From Cepaea nemoralis (lineage: Eukaryota > Mollusca > Gastropoda > Stylommatophora > Helicidae): DNA of 64,000 nt. Both the position numbers and the translations under genes were made by a program. Where the stretch lies: assembly GCA_014155875.1 (NCBI GenBank), contig JACEFZ010028139.1:124001-188000 (forward strand), read 5' to 3'. The notes under the pieces are model-generated. The model was not told the DNA's origin. It was given only the letters and a program-made list of their open reading frames with translations, and searched no databases. Shown here piece after piece: positions 11,016 to 22,407 of this stretch; position 1 is the stretch's first letter, and each line of letters begins with the position of its first letter.

Positions 11016-11490
11016 GTACATGTCTCTATAGATAATTGTTTTCACCAACATTGTTACATAGTCAAGTCAAGAACCCTTGTCCACGTCTTTGTGAGTATTG
11101 GGTACATGGTGCCAGCCCAATATTTGTGTAGATGTAGCAACACTTGGCGAGTGAGGAGATCAGCATTATGCCAGCCGCTTGTTGTTGCCAGGACATTTCC
11201 TGGTGCCCATGTGTGGCTGGATTGACCTGGGAGCCCAGGCCACTTTTAGCAAGGATTTGAACAAAAAAAAAAAAAAAAGTCACTGCCACTGGGCTGGCAG
11301 ACCAACTTGCTAGCCAATGTCTACCACAGATCCCTGCATCATTACAGTTGGTTCAATCAGTTTTCACTACACAGTTGCATTCTATCCCCTTATCTTTCAA
11401 CAAATACCAGAAAATGTGTTGAGAAGTGCCAAGACTGATATGTTAGTTGCTTGTTTGCTTGTGTTCGCTGGCTGTGAACTCCAGCGTGAA

Positions 11491-11550
11491 GTCCTGTATG
11501 TTGGATGAAGACATCCTGCTGTCCAACATCAGTGTAATGTCATACAGGAC
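11491..11550. other. 60-base inverted repeat (hairpin)
   Basis: GTCCTGTATG at 11491-11500 pairs with CATACAGGAC at 11541-11550, and TTGGA just inside can pair with TCCAA. Intronic. It could be the remnant of a small foldback element; no miRNA-like long stem is visible. Confidence 0.6.
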
Positions 11551-12387
11551 CTGAGGTTTGTGTGAGTATCCGTTGTCCCATGTCTGGCTTATTGGTGTGC
11601 AGACTGGTGGTTCCTCGCCGTGCAGGTAGGCACTCTCTAACTTCGGAGGAATATGTTAGTAATTAGTGATGTCAGTACCTCAGTACACACATTACAGTTT
11701 TTTTCTTAAATAGTGCAAAGAACTTGGAACAGTTAATTTTGCCTCTAAAAGGCACATTGAAATCAGCATGTTTATTTAATCAAAAGTACCAGATGCCAAC
11801 CAACATTTTCCATCAACAGTGACAAAATTAGTAAGTCATTGATTTTGAATATGTTGGCTCCACACTTGCAATAACAACTTTTCAAAAGCAGTCAGGAGAA
11901 GACTGATCATGCAATGAAGTGTTAAAATTGTATAAAAGAACAAGACATAACGCACGCAAAGTAAGAAAAGTTAAATGCTAGTGCGTGCATCTGTCTTGTG
12001 TCTTTGCCTGCGTCAGCTTCACTGACCAGTTCACAAACATATAGAAGAAAAACAAAGTGGTAGAACTAACAGTTTTACAGAAATCTCACAACTATTCATC
12101 AAGGTGAGGACAAATACAGACATTTTTTGTCAAGGCCTGAAAAGGTGAAGAAAAGGGCTTGTGAAACAATATTATATCCTGGACAATGACATTTTTTGGC
12201 CACATTAAACGTGGCTGCTGTTTAGGAGCATTAAAGAAGGACATGGTTCCTGTGAAGACAAGACAGGAGCCGACTAAGACAATGCTAGACACAGGCCATT
12301 TAAAAGACCTTTAAAATTATAATGGAGAAAACTAGTGAACTAATAAAAGATTGAGTCATTCACGCAGGCTATGAAAACGGCAGCTTT

Positions 12388-12712
12388 ATGCACAGGAGAG
12401 GCAGTGTGATGATAACAATAATTGTTTGCATTTAAAATTGAGATCATTATTATAATGACACATTCTGAAATAATATCTTGACTTGTATATATAATATAAA
12501 TAAACAGTGTTAAACTAAGTACCAGCTGTAACTGTACCCCAGAACACGCACTGTCTCAGTCAACAACAAGACATAGCTAACGTTACTACATAGTACTTTA
12601 GCACATAGTGCACAGGAGAGGCCGTGTGTAATAACAATAAGTCTTCTGTATTTAAAATTTCAATCATTACTATAATGGCAAATTCTAAAATAATAGCTTG
12701 ACTTATATTGTC
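12388..12712. repeat. Direct repeat pair, ~105 bp
   Basis: 12388-12490 and 12608-12712 share TGCACAGGAGAGGC, ATAACAATAA, ATTTAAAATT and ATAATA.CTTGACTT in the same order with substitutions. The left copy continues into an AT-rich tract. Probably an old local duplication. Confidence 0.7.
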
Positions 12713-12850
12713 AATAAATGTAAATTACCTAATATAAATTGCTTGTTTCTTCCTCATTGGACATGAATGTACTAAGCCATATTGCCAAATACAGATTCTA
12801 TTGTGATTAAAGTGACATTTGACATGTTTGTTCATCATTCTGGTGACTAG

Positions 12851-13037
12851 GTGATGCGCAATGTGTGTGCTGGAATAGGGTCATGCCAGTCCGGAGTTAG
12901 TCAGGGTGGTGTTGGAGCCAGGGAGATGCACTATGTACTTCGTGTGTTGGGACCCGCGGCTTGCAGAGACCCAGAACTGTTTTCTCAAGTAGCCCGAGAT
13001 ACGCTGCAGATTGCTCTGCCCCCACCTTCTGTTAGAG
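12851..13037 (+). CDS. HUWE1: HUWE1 exon 5 of window: LGPAACR block
   Basis: Acceptor GTGACTAG before 12851, donor GAG|GTAATA after 13037. Phase 0 in, phase 1 out. Encodes VMRNVCAGIG, a Gly/Ser linker, then [20 protein letters not shown] and an IALPPPS end. Human reads [22 protein letters not shown] and RIALPAPRG. The first codon is GTG, a valine inside the protein, not a start. Part of the helical solenoid. Confidence 0.95.
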
Positions 13038-13811
13038 GTAATATCTTCTCTGCCAGACTGTCTTTTGAAAACCATGTTGCCTAGCATCCTGTTTTAGGAT
13101 AACTTAAAATCTGTCCAAAATTATGTATTAAGTAAAGTTTAGGTGTAGATTTTCTGTCCCATTTGTCCTGGTTTCTGATGTGGATCTAAAAAGTGGGAGA
13201 TAAATCAGAAATAGGCCTTTAAAAAAGGAATAGCATAAGTCACAGAGTGGTTAGTCCGTAGGCTTACCAGAGCAGTGCTTTCAATCCCCAGTAGAACAGC
13301 TCAAGTTGATCCAGCCTCATGAGCACCAGCAATGTTTCGGAGAAGGAAAGATGTTACAGAAAAGGAACCTAATACTTGGGCAGCATCATCTGCCATGAAA
13401 TTACCTGATCATAGAGCAAGCATATTTGGTCACCAAGAGCTTAGAATCGCTGTAGTTGACGTGTTGCTTTCTGTGACATATAGTTAGTAGTGAATTCATG
13501 TATTAGCTTGTTGATTTATAGACAACAGGTGATAACTGAATTGGTTTTGTTTCCATTAACATTAGAAATTATATTTCCTGATGTAGAAGTTAAGTTGAAA
13601 GCATAATTAATTTCAAAGACTAGTTTTATGGACAGTCACAAAGGATAATTTGTGGTAATGTGACTTGTCCGTAAAAACTTCATGCTAGTAACCTGACTGG
13701 GTCTCTGCAACCTAACACAGCAGTGATGCTTAAAATATGTTTGCTGTTTAGTGCATTTTGTTATGTTGAGCATCAGCAGATTTTCAATGTTGAGTTTTCA
13801 TCCATACGCAG

Positions 13812-13973
13812 ATGAAGACGAGGCAAGATACATTGGTCCCAATGCTCCACAAATCCTCAAGTGCACACCCACAAAGCAGTTAGAGTTACTGGTGAACCCT
13901 TCCATCAAGACTTTTATATGGGATCTTCTGAATGCTCTTATTGCTGAACAGCCCAACCGGAGCAGCAGAGAAA
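13812..13973 (+). CDS. HUWE1: HUWE1 exon 6 of window
   Basis: Acceptor ACGCAG before 13812, donor AAA|GTAAGA after 13973. Phase 1 in (a split GAT), phase 1 out. Encodes DEDEARYIGPNAPQILKCTP, then a helical stretch IKTFIWDLLNALIAEQP. Human has LRIKGPNAVQLVKTTP and IKEVIYDMLNALAA in the same order. Conservation drops at the end (NRSSRE), matching the start of a human disordered insert. Confidence 0.93.
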
Positions 13974-14254
13974 GTAAGAGCAACTTAGTTGATATTCATT
14001 TAGGGTGAAATGTACTGAGGTAACTTGTATAGTAGATTTTTGTTCGAAAGCCGGTAGGTTCTGTGTGCTATCCTGTTATTATATTTACTCAAGCACTAAG
14101 TGGTAATGCATTATGTAGTAATATGTTAGCTATGTGTTGTTGACTGAATCAGTGTGTGTTCTGGGTTACTGTTACAGATGGTACTTACACTAAAAATTAT
14201 TTTAAACACAAGCCACAAACAATATATTCCATGATTTCTTGAGTGGCATGAAAT

Positions 14255-14525
14255 CGTAAATTGATTAGAGAAATTAGACGTAGACAGTCAAAATGTTTTG
14301 GACATGTTATGAGAAGAAATGGATTGGAGAACTTAGTGACAACTGGCAAGATCAAAGGGAACAGAGCAAGAGGAAGACCGAGAGGAAAATACCTGGATGG
14401 CTTGGCCACATGGCATGGACGAGACAGGAACACTGAGCTGATCCACGACTCTGGTGATCGAGTGAAATGGCGAGTCATGACCGCCCACGCTTTCCGGCAT
14501 GGCACATGATTGATTGATTGATATT
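14255..14525 (+). mobile_element. LINE fragment, family B (ORF C-terminus and tail)
   Basis: An open frame, 14261-14509, encodes the end of a LINE ORF2: RRRQSKCFGHVMRRNGLEN, LVTTGKIKGNRARGRPRGK, then HGRDRNTELIHDSGDRV. It ends in a TGATTGATTGAT tail. The H-V-M-R-R and R-G-R-P-R motifs are typical of C-termini of RTE-type and related LINEs. Severely 5' truncated. Confidence 0.82.
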
Positions 14526-14719
14526 TCACTGCATCTCGTCAGGTGCATACTGCAGAGTTAAACATCATATGAAGTTAATAACCAAATAATACTTACAGTT
14601 GTTTATTTTATTAGATATATTTGGCAGGGATCACACTGGCCCTTGAAAAACCTGGGGCAAATATAAAGTATCTGAAGGTCTTAAAAAATACCATGAAAAT
14701 AAGGAGATATCACGCTTGC

Positions 14720-14755
14720 TCGCTCTCACTCACTCACTCACTCACTCACTCGCCC
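14720..14755. repeat. CACT microsatellite
   Basis: About seven copies of CACT between 14724 and 14752. Confidence 0.9.
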
Positions 14756-15004
14756 TCTATACCACACTGATTTTCACTTCACTTTCCCTCTGGAAAAACA
14801 AACACCCACACAATGTCAGAACAACAACAATACTTTTCATACCAGAGCTGGAAAATCGAAAATGACATTTTTGACAGTCAATGTGTGTCCTGGCAAACTG
14901 AATTTAAAAAAAAATCCATTACCTTCAAAATAAAGGCAGCATTTAAAAACTTCACCTCGGAGAGTTGTGATTCATTTGTTTGTCTGTCATAATGATTGAG
15001 GTGT

Positions 15005-15330
15005 TCATCATCATCATCAAGTGCCCTGCCAGCTGGTGTTGACATTCACTGTGACTCACAGATCTCTGTCTTTGGTGTTCTGGATCAACTCTGTTGATGA
15101 TATTCTTCCAAACCACTGTCTGTCCATCTAGCATTATTTCTCTGTCTCTGTCTCTTTCCCCATTGATCTTTCCACTTGTCACGGTGTTCTCCAATGCATC
15201 TCTTCTCATCACATGGCTAAAAACAGCTGTTTGTCTCATTCTTATAGCTGTGTTATGTTTGAGTTTCATTAGCCTCTTTCAGGCAGTTGTTTGTTACTCT
15301 GGTAGTCCAAGGTATTCATAACACTTAGGA
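15005..15330 (-). mobile_element. LINE fragment, family C (RTE-like tail)
   Basis: Minus-strand frame reads HVMRRDALENTVTSGKINGE, IINRVDPEHQRQRS, QLAGHLMMMM. It starts at a TCATCATCATC run, the complement of the RTE-like GATGATGAT tail. The same tail occurs at 20285, 23060 (plus), 40634 (plus) and 45180. Confidence 0.8.
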
Positions 15331-15532
15331 AGATTGGTGTGTTAATACTGTTAAATATTCTTTCATGATAATTGATATGAATTACCTGAGGTTTAAATTG
15401 TAGTCATGAAAAGAAACTGTACATTGACGACAGACAGAAAAGGAATCATAGTAGTTTTTGATAATTGAATCGCACTTTGATCATTTGTTATCTGCAAGTA
15501 TTAGTAATTAGATGGCTTTTCATCACTGCTAG

Positions 15533-15699
15533 GTACATCTCAGACTAAAGGTCCACAGACTTTGGCTGAAGCTCTCCAAGAAGTGACTCCTGAAGCAGGT
15601 GGTGCACAGTCCAGCGGCAGTGGACACTTTTCCTGGGTCATTCAGTGTGGCACAGGAAATAATTCCCAGCCTAGAGGAGAAAGTGACCAGCTCATTGTG
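15533..15699 (+). CDS. HUWE1: HUWE1 exon 7 of window: polar linker
   Basis: Acceptor CTGCTAG before 15533, donor GTAGGA after 15699. Phase 1 in, phase 0 out. The 55 codons are rich in Gly, Ser and Gln (TLAEALQEVTPEAGGAQSSG and FSWVIQCG). It sits where human HUWE1 has a variable linker between the ..DMLNALAA.. and ..ILRLLAELVRSY.. blocks. Identity to human is weak. The call rests on position, an open frame, good splice sites and phase agreement with both neighbours. A second acceptor at CATCTCAG, 10 bases later, is possible. Confidence 0.72.
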
Positions 15700-16209
15700 G
15701 TAGGAAAGAACAGGCTAGGAATGTTGTGTAGTTAGTTAGGAAGTCAGTTTGACTTTTATACAGTGAGAGTGGTGGCATGATGGTTAGAAGTGCTCTGACA
15801 AGGGCACAGTCAGGCAAAAATGTGATGTCCTGGGTTTGCTGTGTGCTTTAGGGAGAAAAGGACTGGCCACCTATTCCTCCGTGCACTTAAGCAAGACAAA
15901 TATGATGATTCTAATGATTTGCATACCCACAGCGAGCTCCTGCTATGGAACTTGTGTGTATTTGTGTTTTGTTGTTATAATGTCATGACAGTAATCAAAA
16001 GGGCATGCATCTGTAACAAGAATGAGGACAGAACAACAGCACTCTGTTTGTCAGATGTTGTTAGAGACATATAGTACAACTGCTCAGAATAGTTAATCTT
16101 GTCCTCTTGAAACTTGACTGAACAATGTTTAGTAGAGAGACTGGAGCATATCTGGAGATATCTGTGTGCAGTACAAGTGATCCTTGACCTCAACTTGAGT
16201 TCAGTAGCA

Positions 16210-16440
16210 TGCAGTTCATCCAGGGAGCTGCAGCAGCACAGTGGTTAGCACACTCACCTGCTGGTCATGTGTTTGAATCTCTCTAGAGGCTGGGGTTTTA
16301 TTTTTATTGACCTAGGTTGCCAGATCAAGCCAGATTTAAATAGCTATGAGGACATGTCCTGGGAGGCAGAGGCTGCTGGCTTGAGATTGACCTCATCATC
16401 CATCAAGTGCTGATTGGTCTACAAATACGGGGACTAACCC
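16210..16440 (+). repeat. tRNA-derived SINE, family T1
   Basis: Head CAGCACAGTGGTTAGCACAC (A-box-like), then TGTGTTTGAATCTC (B-box-like) at a tRNA-like distance. Body includes GACATGTCCTGGGAGGCAGA and ends near ACTAACCCATAAATCC. Confidence 0.7.
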
Positions 16441-16695
16441 ATAAATCCAGTATGCGTGATGGAATGAAAGAGTATCCTTTACTGTGTCTTTTTATTGAAT
16501 CATGTATACTGAACAACACAGATTTTACTTATATTGTGATAATTTAATGGCTTTATCTATTCAACTAAACAATTCAGAAGTAAACTATAATAGTTTGGTA
16601 TATCTTGTAGAAGAGTCACATTTGTGTCTCTAAGTGTTTCAAATATTTTGTTTGCTCTTCATTTAAGGAGAAAGAAATACTGCCAAATGCTTCAG

Positions 16696-16845
16696 ATGAA
16701 AGCACCTGCCTCATCTTCAAGACCTTTAATCCCCAAGTCGGCTATCCTTCGGCTGTTGTCTGAAATTATCAGATCCTATGGTAATTGTGTTCAGCTGATT
16801 ACACAGCATTACTACCAGCCAGGACAGACGGAGCTGGTTCGAGAT
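16696..16845 (+). CDS. HUWE1: HUWE1 exon 8 of window: KSAILRLL block
   Basis: Acceptor GCTTCAG before 16696, donor GAT|GTTAGT after 16845; phase 0 both ends. Encodes KAPASSSRPLIPKSAILRLL, SEIIRSYGNCVQLITQ and YQPGQTELVRD. Human reads MPTSTILRLLAELVRSY and YTVGQSELIKED. A more pyrimidine-rich acceptor lies at 16666-16667, but starting at 16668 breaks phase with exon 7 and reads into a stop. It would need exon 7 to end in phase 2. Confidence 0.88.
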
Positions 16846-17671
16846 GTTAGTAACTGCATTTATCTTTCATCTTCATTCCAATTTCTGGTTATATGCTTTG
16901 TGTTTAGCTTAAAGGAAAGGTTATGGGACATTCTTTTATTTGTTATGCAGAAGTTGAGTTCTAACAGGTGTTCTGTGTTTGATGTCTGCATTGTGTTCTA
17001 ATGAAAGTCCTGTGTTTATGGCAGGTTAAATGAATCTTTTTTTTATAATGGGAGGCCAAAGGATGTGTGTGACCTTATCTGAGAAGAAATCATCTGCTCC
17101 ATGCTAGGGCCGTAATGGAAGCAATGCCCAAAGGATACTGGCCACTTCACAGTTGAGGTGTTTGACAGCATCATGTTGACTACATCACCCACTGAGTGCC
17201 GCTTGGTCTTTACAAACTATGGTCTAGCTCCATGTGCTCAGTGTAAAAAGATCGTTGATCTTTTACGGTGAATTCATATGTAGACATGTCACAGAGACAA
17301 GAGGAAGTTAAGTGTTGAATGAATAACACATTGTGCATGATGTATAAATGACCATTGAGAGGCCTACATTGAACTGATAGAGCATTCCAGAATTTGTGGC
17401 CCTCAATGATGCAGTGACAAGAAACTACCAAGTGATTAAAGCTGTGGTACTCAACACCTCACTCCCAAATTGTGGATGAAATGATAATTAAATGGTGGTA
17501 GTCTGTAGTTAAGCTCTGTTTATTGTGGACATGACAAAGCATTACTTCTGTCTTTTGAAGACTCATCATATTGCACATTATTATGCTATGGTGTAAAGAA
17601 GTCACAATAAACTCAATGATAGTTTGTTGCTGTGAAAGTTCATATGATGTAAGGTTCTTGCTTTTCATGCA

Positions 17672-17805
17672 TACTTGCAACAAAGAATGCATATTTCCAA
17701 CAAAGAATGCATATTTCCAAACAAAGAATGCATATTTCCAACAAGGAATGCATATTTCCAACAAAGAATGCATATTTCCAACAAAGAATGCATATTTCCA
17801 CCCTT
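17672..17805. repeat. 20-21-bp minisatellite, 7 copies
   Basis: Unit ACAAAGAATGCATATTTCCA, about seven times. It contains ATGCAT, a palindrome. The open frames over it are artefacts of the repeat. Confidence 0.88.
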
Positions 17806-18074
17806 GAAGTGATGATTGTGCTGCTACACACATGGATTTCAAGTGCAGTGATACTTAACAGCATCTCCATGTAAAGTTACAAGAGAAAGTTGCCATATTG
17901 TGCCAAAACTGCTAGGCTGTGTGTTAAATTAGTGACTGACCTGGCAGCTTTTGTAGTTGTTATGGAGAGATAAATGCAGCCAGCATTTTCAACAAAAGGG
18001 TGGGTTGGTGGTTTGCCAGAGAAAGATAACTTCTTCAGTAATCAGTACATATTTTGATTTGTATCTGTTTTCAG

Positions 18075-18369
18075 GGTTGTTCGGTCCTGGCCTTTGTTCT
18101 AGACAGCCTCTTGCCAAATTCCCAAGAAGTTGGTGACAAGGACTGCCCAGCCCTGGCCCGGGTGTTCATTGCCAGCATAGCCTCATGTAGCCACAGTCCA
18201 GATGCCCAGATGACTCTTGTGACTGAAGTCAAGGCAGCCTTGCAGCGAGCCTTGGCTCTTCCTGAAGGCTCATCTAAACACCAGCGAATTCAAGCACTTG
18301 CCAGTATTATTGATACCATGATTGAGTCGTGCCCAACCCCAGGACAGATACCCAATCAAGTATTTAAAG
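18075..18369 (+). CDS. HUWE1: HUWE1 exon 9 of window: GDKDCPALAR block
   Basis: The most diagnostic exon. Acceptor TGTTTTCAG before 18075, donor AAAG|GTATAA after 18369; phase 0 in, phase 1 out. Encodes GCSVLAFVLDSLLP, GDKDCPALARVFIASIA, TLVTEVKAALQRALALPEGS and IIDTMIESCP. Human has CSVLAFVLDHLLP, GDKDTPALARLFLASLA, VNEVKAALGRALAM and ISTIMESCP in the same order and spacing. Helical-repeat region. Confidence 0.97.
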
Positions 18370-19831
18370 GTATAATATCAGACATATTCATATCTTCAGC
18401 ATTTGATTAACAAATTTCATCGGCAGTCGTATGCCTCTTGTGTTATTTAAGAGCACCATGATGGATGTGCAAGTGTACATAGTCTTCCATTGCTCCCTAT
18501 ATATTGTAATACATGTAAGTGTGACAATCCTGTAGTGTTTTTATCCTATAAAATATTCAGCCCAGGATTTCTTTTTTGCCATTGCTTGCTGATTGTGTTC
18601 ACCTATGTTTCTTGAAGGATAATTGTCAACCAGGAGTCATAGTGAGTTATGTGTTTAAAACTGATAGTATTTGACATTTCATCACTGATGAGTGGTTCTT
18701 GCTAGTCTGCACAGACCTTTACATGTTCATCAACACTTGTATTTTATGTTCTGTAAGTGACAAGCTACTAAATGTAAACTTGCCAAGAAATCACAAATAG
18801 CCAAAAAACTGGCATTGAATGCCACGTTTTGTAAAAGGATGTGGCAAGCATGGAAATCTACATTTGTATTTTAAATCAAAGTATGCTACTTTCATATCCT
18901 TAACAAAGGCACAGATACCATTAAAGATGTCTATAGTTTTGATTTTAACAGCAGGCTGATGCTGATGCTTTTCTAGATTATATTAATTGATTAATTGACT
19001 GATTTAGGAACCGACATCGCAGCATTCGGGCATTCCCGTAAGCGCTCAGTCCCCATCCTCAGAAGCCAGCGAAGAGTTCCAACCCCACTAGATTAGATTA
19101 AGTCTGGTCATAATAGATGAGGCCAGCTGGAACACTTATCTCGTATATCTGAACCTGTTTGTATGCAGCAATGCATTCTTCAACTATTTTACCTTTCATC
19201 ATAATGAGTTGATGGCTGAGTGTATGTGTCTCACACACTGTGGGATGTGTGTTTGATCCTAGGTAAGGCTCGGAATTAAAACGATTTCTAGCCTGTACAC
19301 TACATAATAAGCGGCCCAGAAAAAAGTTAACTCGCCTGACACACAGCAGCAATAGCATGGATCCTGTATTTAAAGCAGACAGACAGACATAATGTTGGTT
19401 CTTGTATGTTGTTTATAAGTATATACTAGAAACTTGTTTCTTCTTCTGAAATAATCTCTTTGCAATAAGATCTGGCTAATTTCTGTAATTATGTGCTGAG
19501 GTCTTGAAGTTTTGTTTCTGTGTTTTCGTTACGTTGAAAACAGTAAACTACATATTTAGTGATGGACAGCAGTTATGTTAGTCCAATCTTTTGTTGCTTA
19601 TTTAGGAATTAGGGAAAGATTGTTACATCCCCTGCACATATCTCCTTGAAGTGGCAGGTATGTACTCTTAAATAATCCCAGGTGTTTTGTCATGGAAGCT
19701 GAGAAATGGAATTGAAATATAAAATGTAAAAAGGTTGTTGGAATACCGGTAATTAGAGGTATGTGTGACGTTGCTCAAATTGTGATGATATTTGCTGATG
19801 TATTTCTGTAATCTGAATCCCCATCATACAG
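18370..19831. other. Intron, no feature recognised
   Basis: AT-rich. A piece at 19010-19090 is more GC-rich and may be an old repeat, and a tRNA-like stretch lies near 19195-19270, but neither is clear enough to name. Confidence 0.4.
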
Positions 19832-20107
19832 GGCAACAAGTCATGAACAACAACATGATGAAGATCTTGGTCAAGAAGGGAATGCTGGTTGACCTGGCCA
19901 GAATTCCCCACAGCCTGGACCTCTCATCCCCTTTCCTGGCCTCAACAGTCAATGCTGCCCTGAAGCCACTGGAAACATTGTCGCGGTCGGTGAACTCACC
20001 TGACAAGTTTGTCTCTGTGAAGAAGAGTGGAACTGACCACCACAGCACAGCACCAGACCAGGGAGGCACCACAATGCAGGTGGTCACAGAGCCAGCTGCC
20101 ACTAATG
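19832..20107 (+). CDS. HUWE1: HUWE1 exon 10 of window: SLDLSSP block
   Basis: Acceptor CATCATACAG before 19832, donor AATG|GTCAGT after 20107; phase 1 in and out. Encodes MNNNMMKILVKKGMLVDLAR, IPHSLDLSSP, STVNAALKPLETLSR, then a polar tail. Human reads MNNIIRLFLKKGLVNDLAR, VPHSLDLSSP and NTVNAALKPLETLSR. This closes the conserved helical block; acidic and disordered sequence follows. The next intron (5.3 kb) holds RTE-like LINE sequence, a MITE and a 70-bp array. Confidence 0.97.
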
Positions 20108-21662
20108 GTCAGTGTCCGGTTTACCTTGTAGTTAAATGCTCATAATGTGGCTGTCTTTGTGGCTATCTCTTGTCTGCATCCATTTACACAATTCATTGTT
20201 TTACTTATGCACCTGATAGGCATACACCAGGTAATAAATTGTGCATTATTCACATTTTGTAATTGTTTCCTGTGTGATGGAAGAGGATCATCATCAAGTG
20301 CCCTGCCAGCTGGCGTAGGCGTTCATGGCTCTCCACAGATCTTGTTCTTTGGTGTTCTGGATCAACTCTGCTGATGATATTCCTCCATTCCACCATCTCA
20401 ATCCATCCAGGATCATTTCTCTTCGTCTGCCTCAGCCTCTGTTCCCCTTGATCTTTCCAGTTGTCACAATGTTCTCTCTCCATCATCACATGACCAAAGA
20501 AAGCTGTTTGTCTCTTTCTTATTGTTGTATATAGTATTCTAATTTCATTAGCCTCTTTCAGGCAATGTTATTAGTTACTCTGGCAGTCCAAGGAATTCGC
20601 AACATCCGTCTCAAAAATCACATCTCTGTTGCTTCTAAGTTCTACCTAATTTGTTCATTTACATTCCAAGATTCACTGCCATACAGCACAACTAGTTCTA
20701 TATAGCATTTCAGCACTCTCTCTCTTACATTCAATGATAGGCTTAGTGACATGGTTTATGAGGTTAATTGTACAAAAATCTTTGCATTCAATTGCTCCTG
20801 GTCTTTTTGGTATAGCTGTAAATACAGATCTCAGTATATCACTCGGTAAATATCTACTGCTGTGTATATATAATTCAACATTTTGGTTAATATATCTGCC
20901 CTAAATTCTCCCAATACTTATAATTCTTCTATTGTGATTCCATCTGCCCCAGCTGTTTTTTCTTTCTTCATATGTTTCATAGTGCCAGCGACTTCATCTT
21001 TTAGAATAGGTGGATCTTCTAAGTTACTTTCTTCTGTTAATTCTTCCCTTTCTCCATCATATAATTCTCTTATATACACATTCCACCTCTTCATTATAGC
21101 ACCTTCCTCCAATAATATCTTTCCTGTTTTTGATTTCAAACACCCTGTATTTATTCTTATTTTTCTTTCCATGAGCTCACAGACTTTGTGCATAGTTTTT
21201 GTATCTTTAATTCAATATTTTTGCATTGCTCGTTTAACCTAATTTCTGATACCTTTACACATTTATCTCTTATTTCTTTATTTATCTTAACATATTCTTG
21301 TTTGTCATTTTTATTCTGTTTCCTTTTGTCCATCAGCATTAAGATTTCTTCAGTTCATCCATTTGTTCTTAGCTTTTTGGCTTCTCTCCGGTAATATTTT
21401 CTTTGTTAGTTTGATGAATGGAGTCCTTTAACATTTCCCAGTGCTCATTTATACTCTGTATTTTAGCTATTGCATTGTACCTATTTTTCACAGTCACTCT
21501 GTATTGTTCTTTAATTTCTTTATCTACTTTCAGAACCTCTTTATTAAGTCTCAAGTTCTTAACCATTTTTTTCCCTCTCTTTAATCTTACTTTTATTTGT
21601 CCACATAGTGGTACATGATCACCATTACAGTCAGCACCAGGCATTGTCTTTACATTAATTAA

Positions 21663-22348
21663 CCCTTTACAGGGCAGACGCTTGTCCGTTTTCTAGCCCT
21701 GAACGGGCAAGATTTTTTCAGGTTCGGTAAAATTTCGGGTCACGTTAGTAAAAACATCACAAATAAGGTGTTAGTCAACCGATTTTAGTTAAATAAACAA
21801 CACAATGAAGGGAAAAGCATGTAAAATATGTTACTCACGTGATTATTGTCGGTAATCCATATATGAACACAAATATTTACGAAATACGGCATGTTGTTTG
21901 TGATTTTCCGTCATCTATACGGCAATTTACAAACACATTTTCAGAATCATAATCACTTTCTTTAAAGTCCGACTCAGACTGCTAATGCAAAGCAACGCTT
22001 TGCACTGACATCTAGCTCCGATTAATAGTCAACTTCGTGCCCTTTAATGTAATTTAAAATGAACCTAGCGAAATCTCGGCTATCACTTGAAGAATTGCCG
22101 AAATCCATTTTGAAAAACAGCGTAAAAATCCCGAAAACTATCAAAAATTGTCCTTAAAAGTCCGTTCAAATTCATACTATCGCGTTTACAAATGGCGGCC
22201 ACGTTGTCAAGCTGTCGGCGAAAGCGAAAGTAGCCGTCGGAAAGCCGAGAGATCGCGATTTTACAATGCATAATAGTATCGGCCGGAATCGGACGCTACG
22301 ATCGTTTTATGGCATCGGCCGGAATCGGACGCTGTGACCTGTAAAGGG
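21663..22348. mobile_element. piggyBac-like MITE (non-autonomous, TTAA TSD)
   Basis: 686 bases. The left end is CCCTTTACAGGGCAGACGC, and the right end read inward is CCCTTTACAGGTCACAGCG. Both are flanked by TTAA (21659-21662 and 22349-22352). CCC ends with TTAA duplications are the mark of piggyBac transposons. Subterminal direct repeats of ATCGGCCGGAATCGGACGCT lie near the right end (two copies, ~22278 and 22314). No transposase ORF. It interrupts the RTE-like LINE. Confidence 0.87.
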
Positions 22349-22407
22349 TTAACACATTTCCAGATCTTTTAGTAATTATGTAGTCAATTTGGTTGCATAT
22401 TTTCATA

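Noticed and set aside
11062..11289. Minus-strand ORF beside exon 4
   Set aside because: Composed of SINE-like sequence and a poly-A tract; no conserved motif.
14261..14509. Independent small gene
   Set aside because: Its protein is the C-terminal tail of a LINE ORF2 seen at several other places in the window, and it ends in a TGAT-type tail.
16668..16695. Earlier start for exon 8 at the pyrimidine-rich acceptor TTCATTTAAG
   Set aside because: It breaks phase with exon 7, and the phase-0 reading ends in a stop; the later CTTCAG acceptor keeps the conserved frame.
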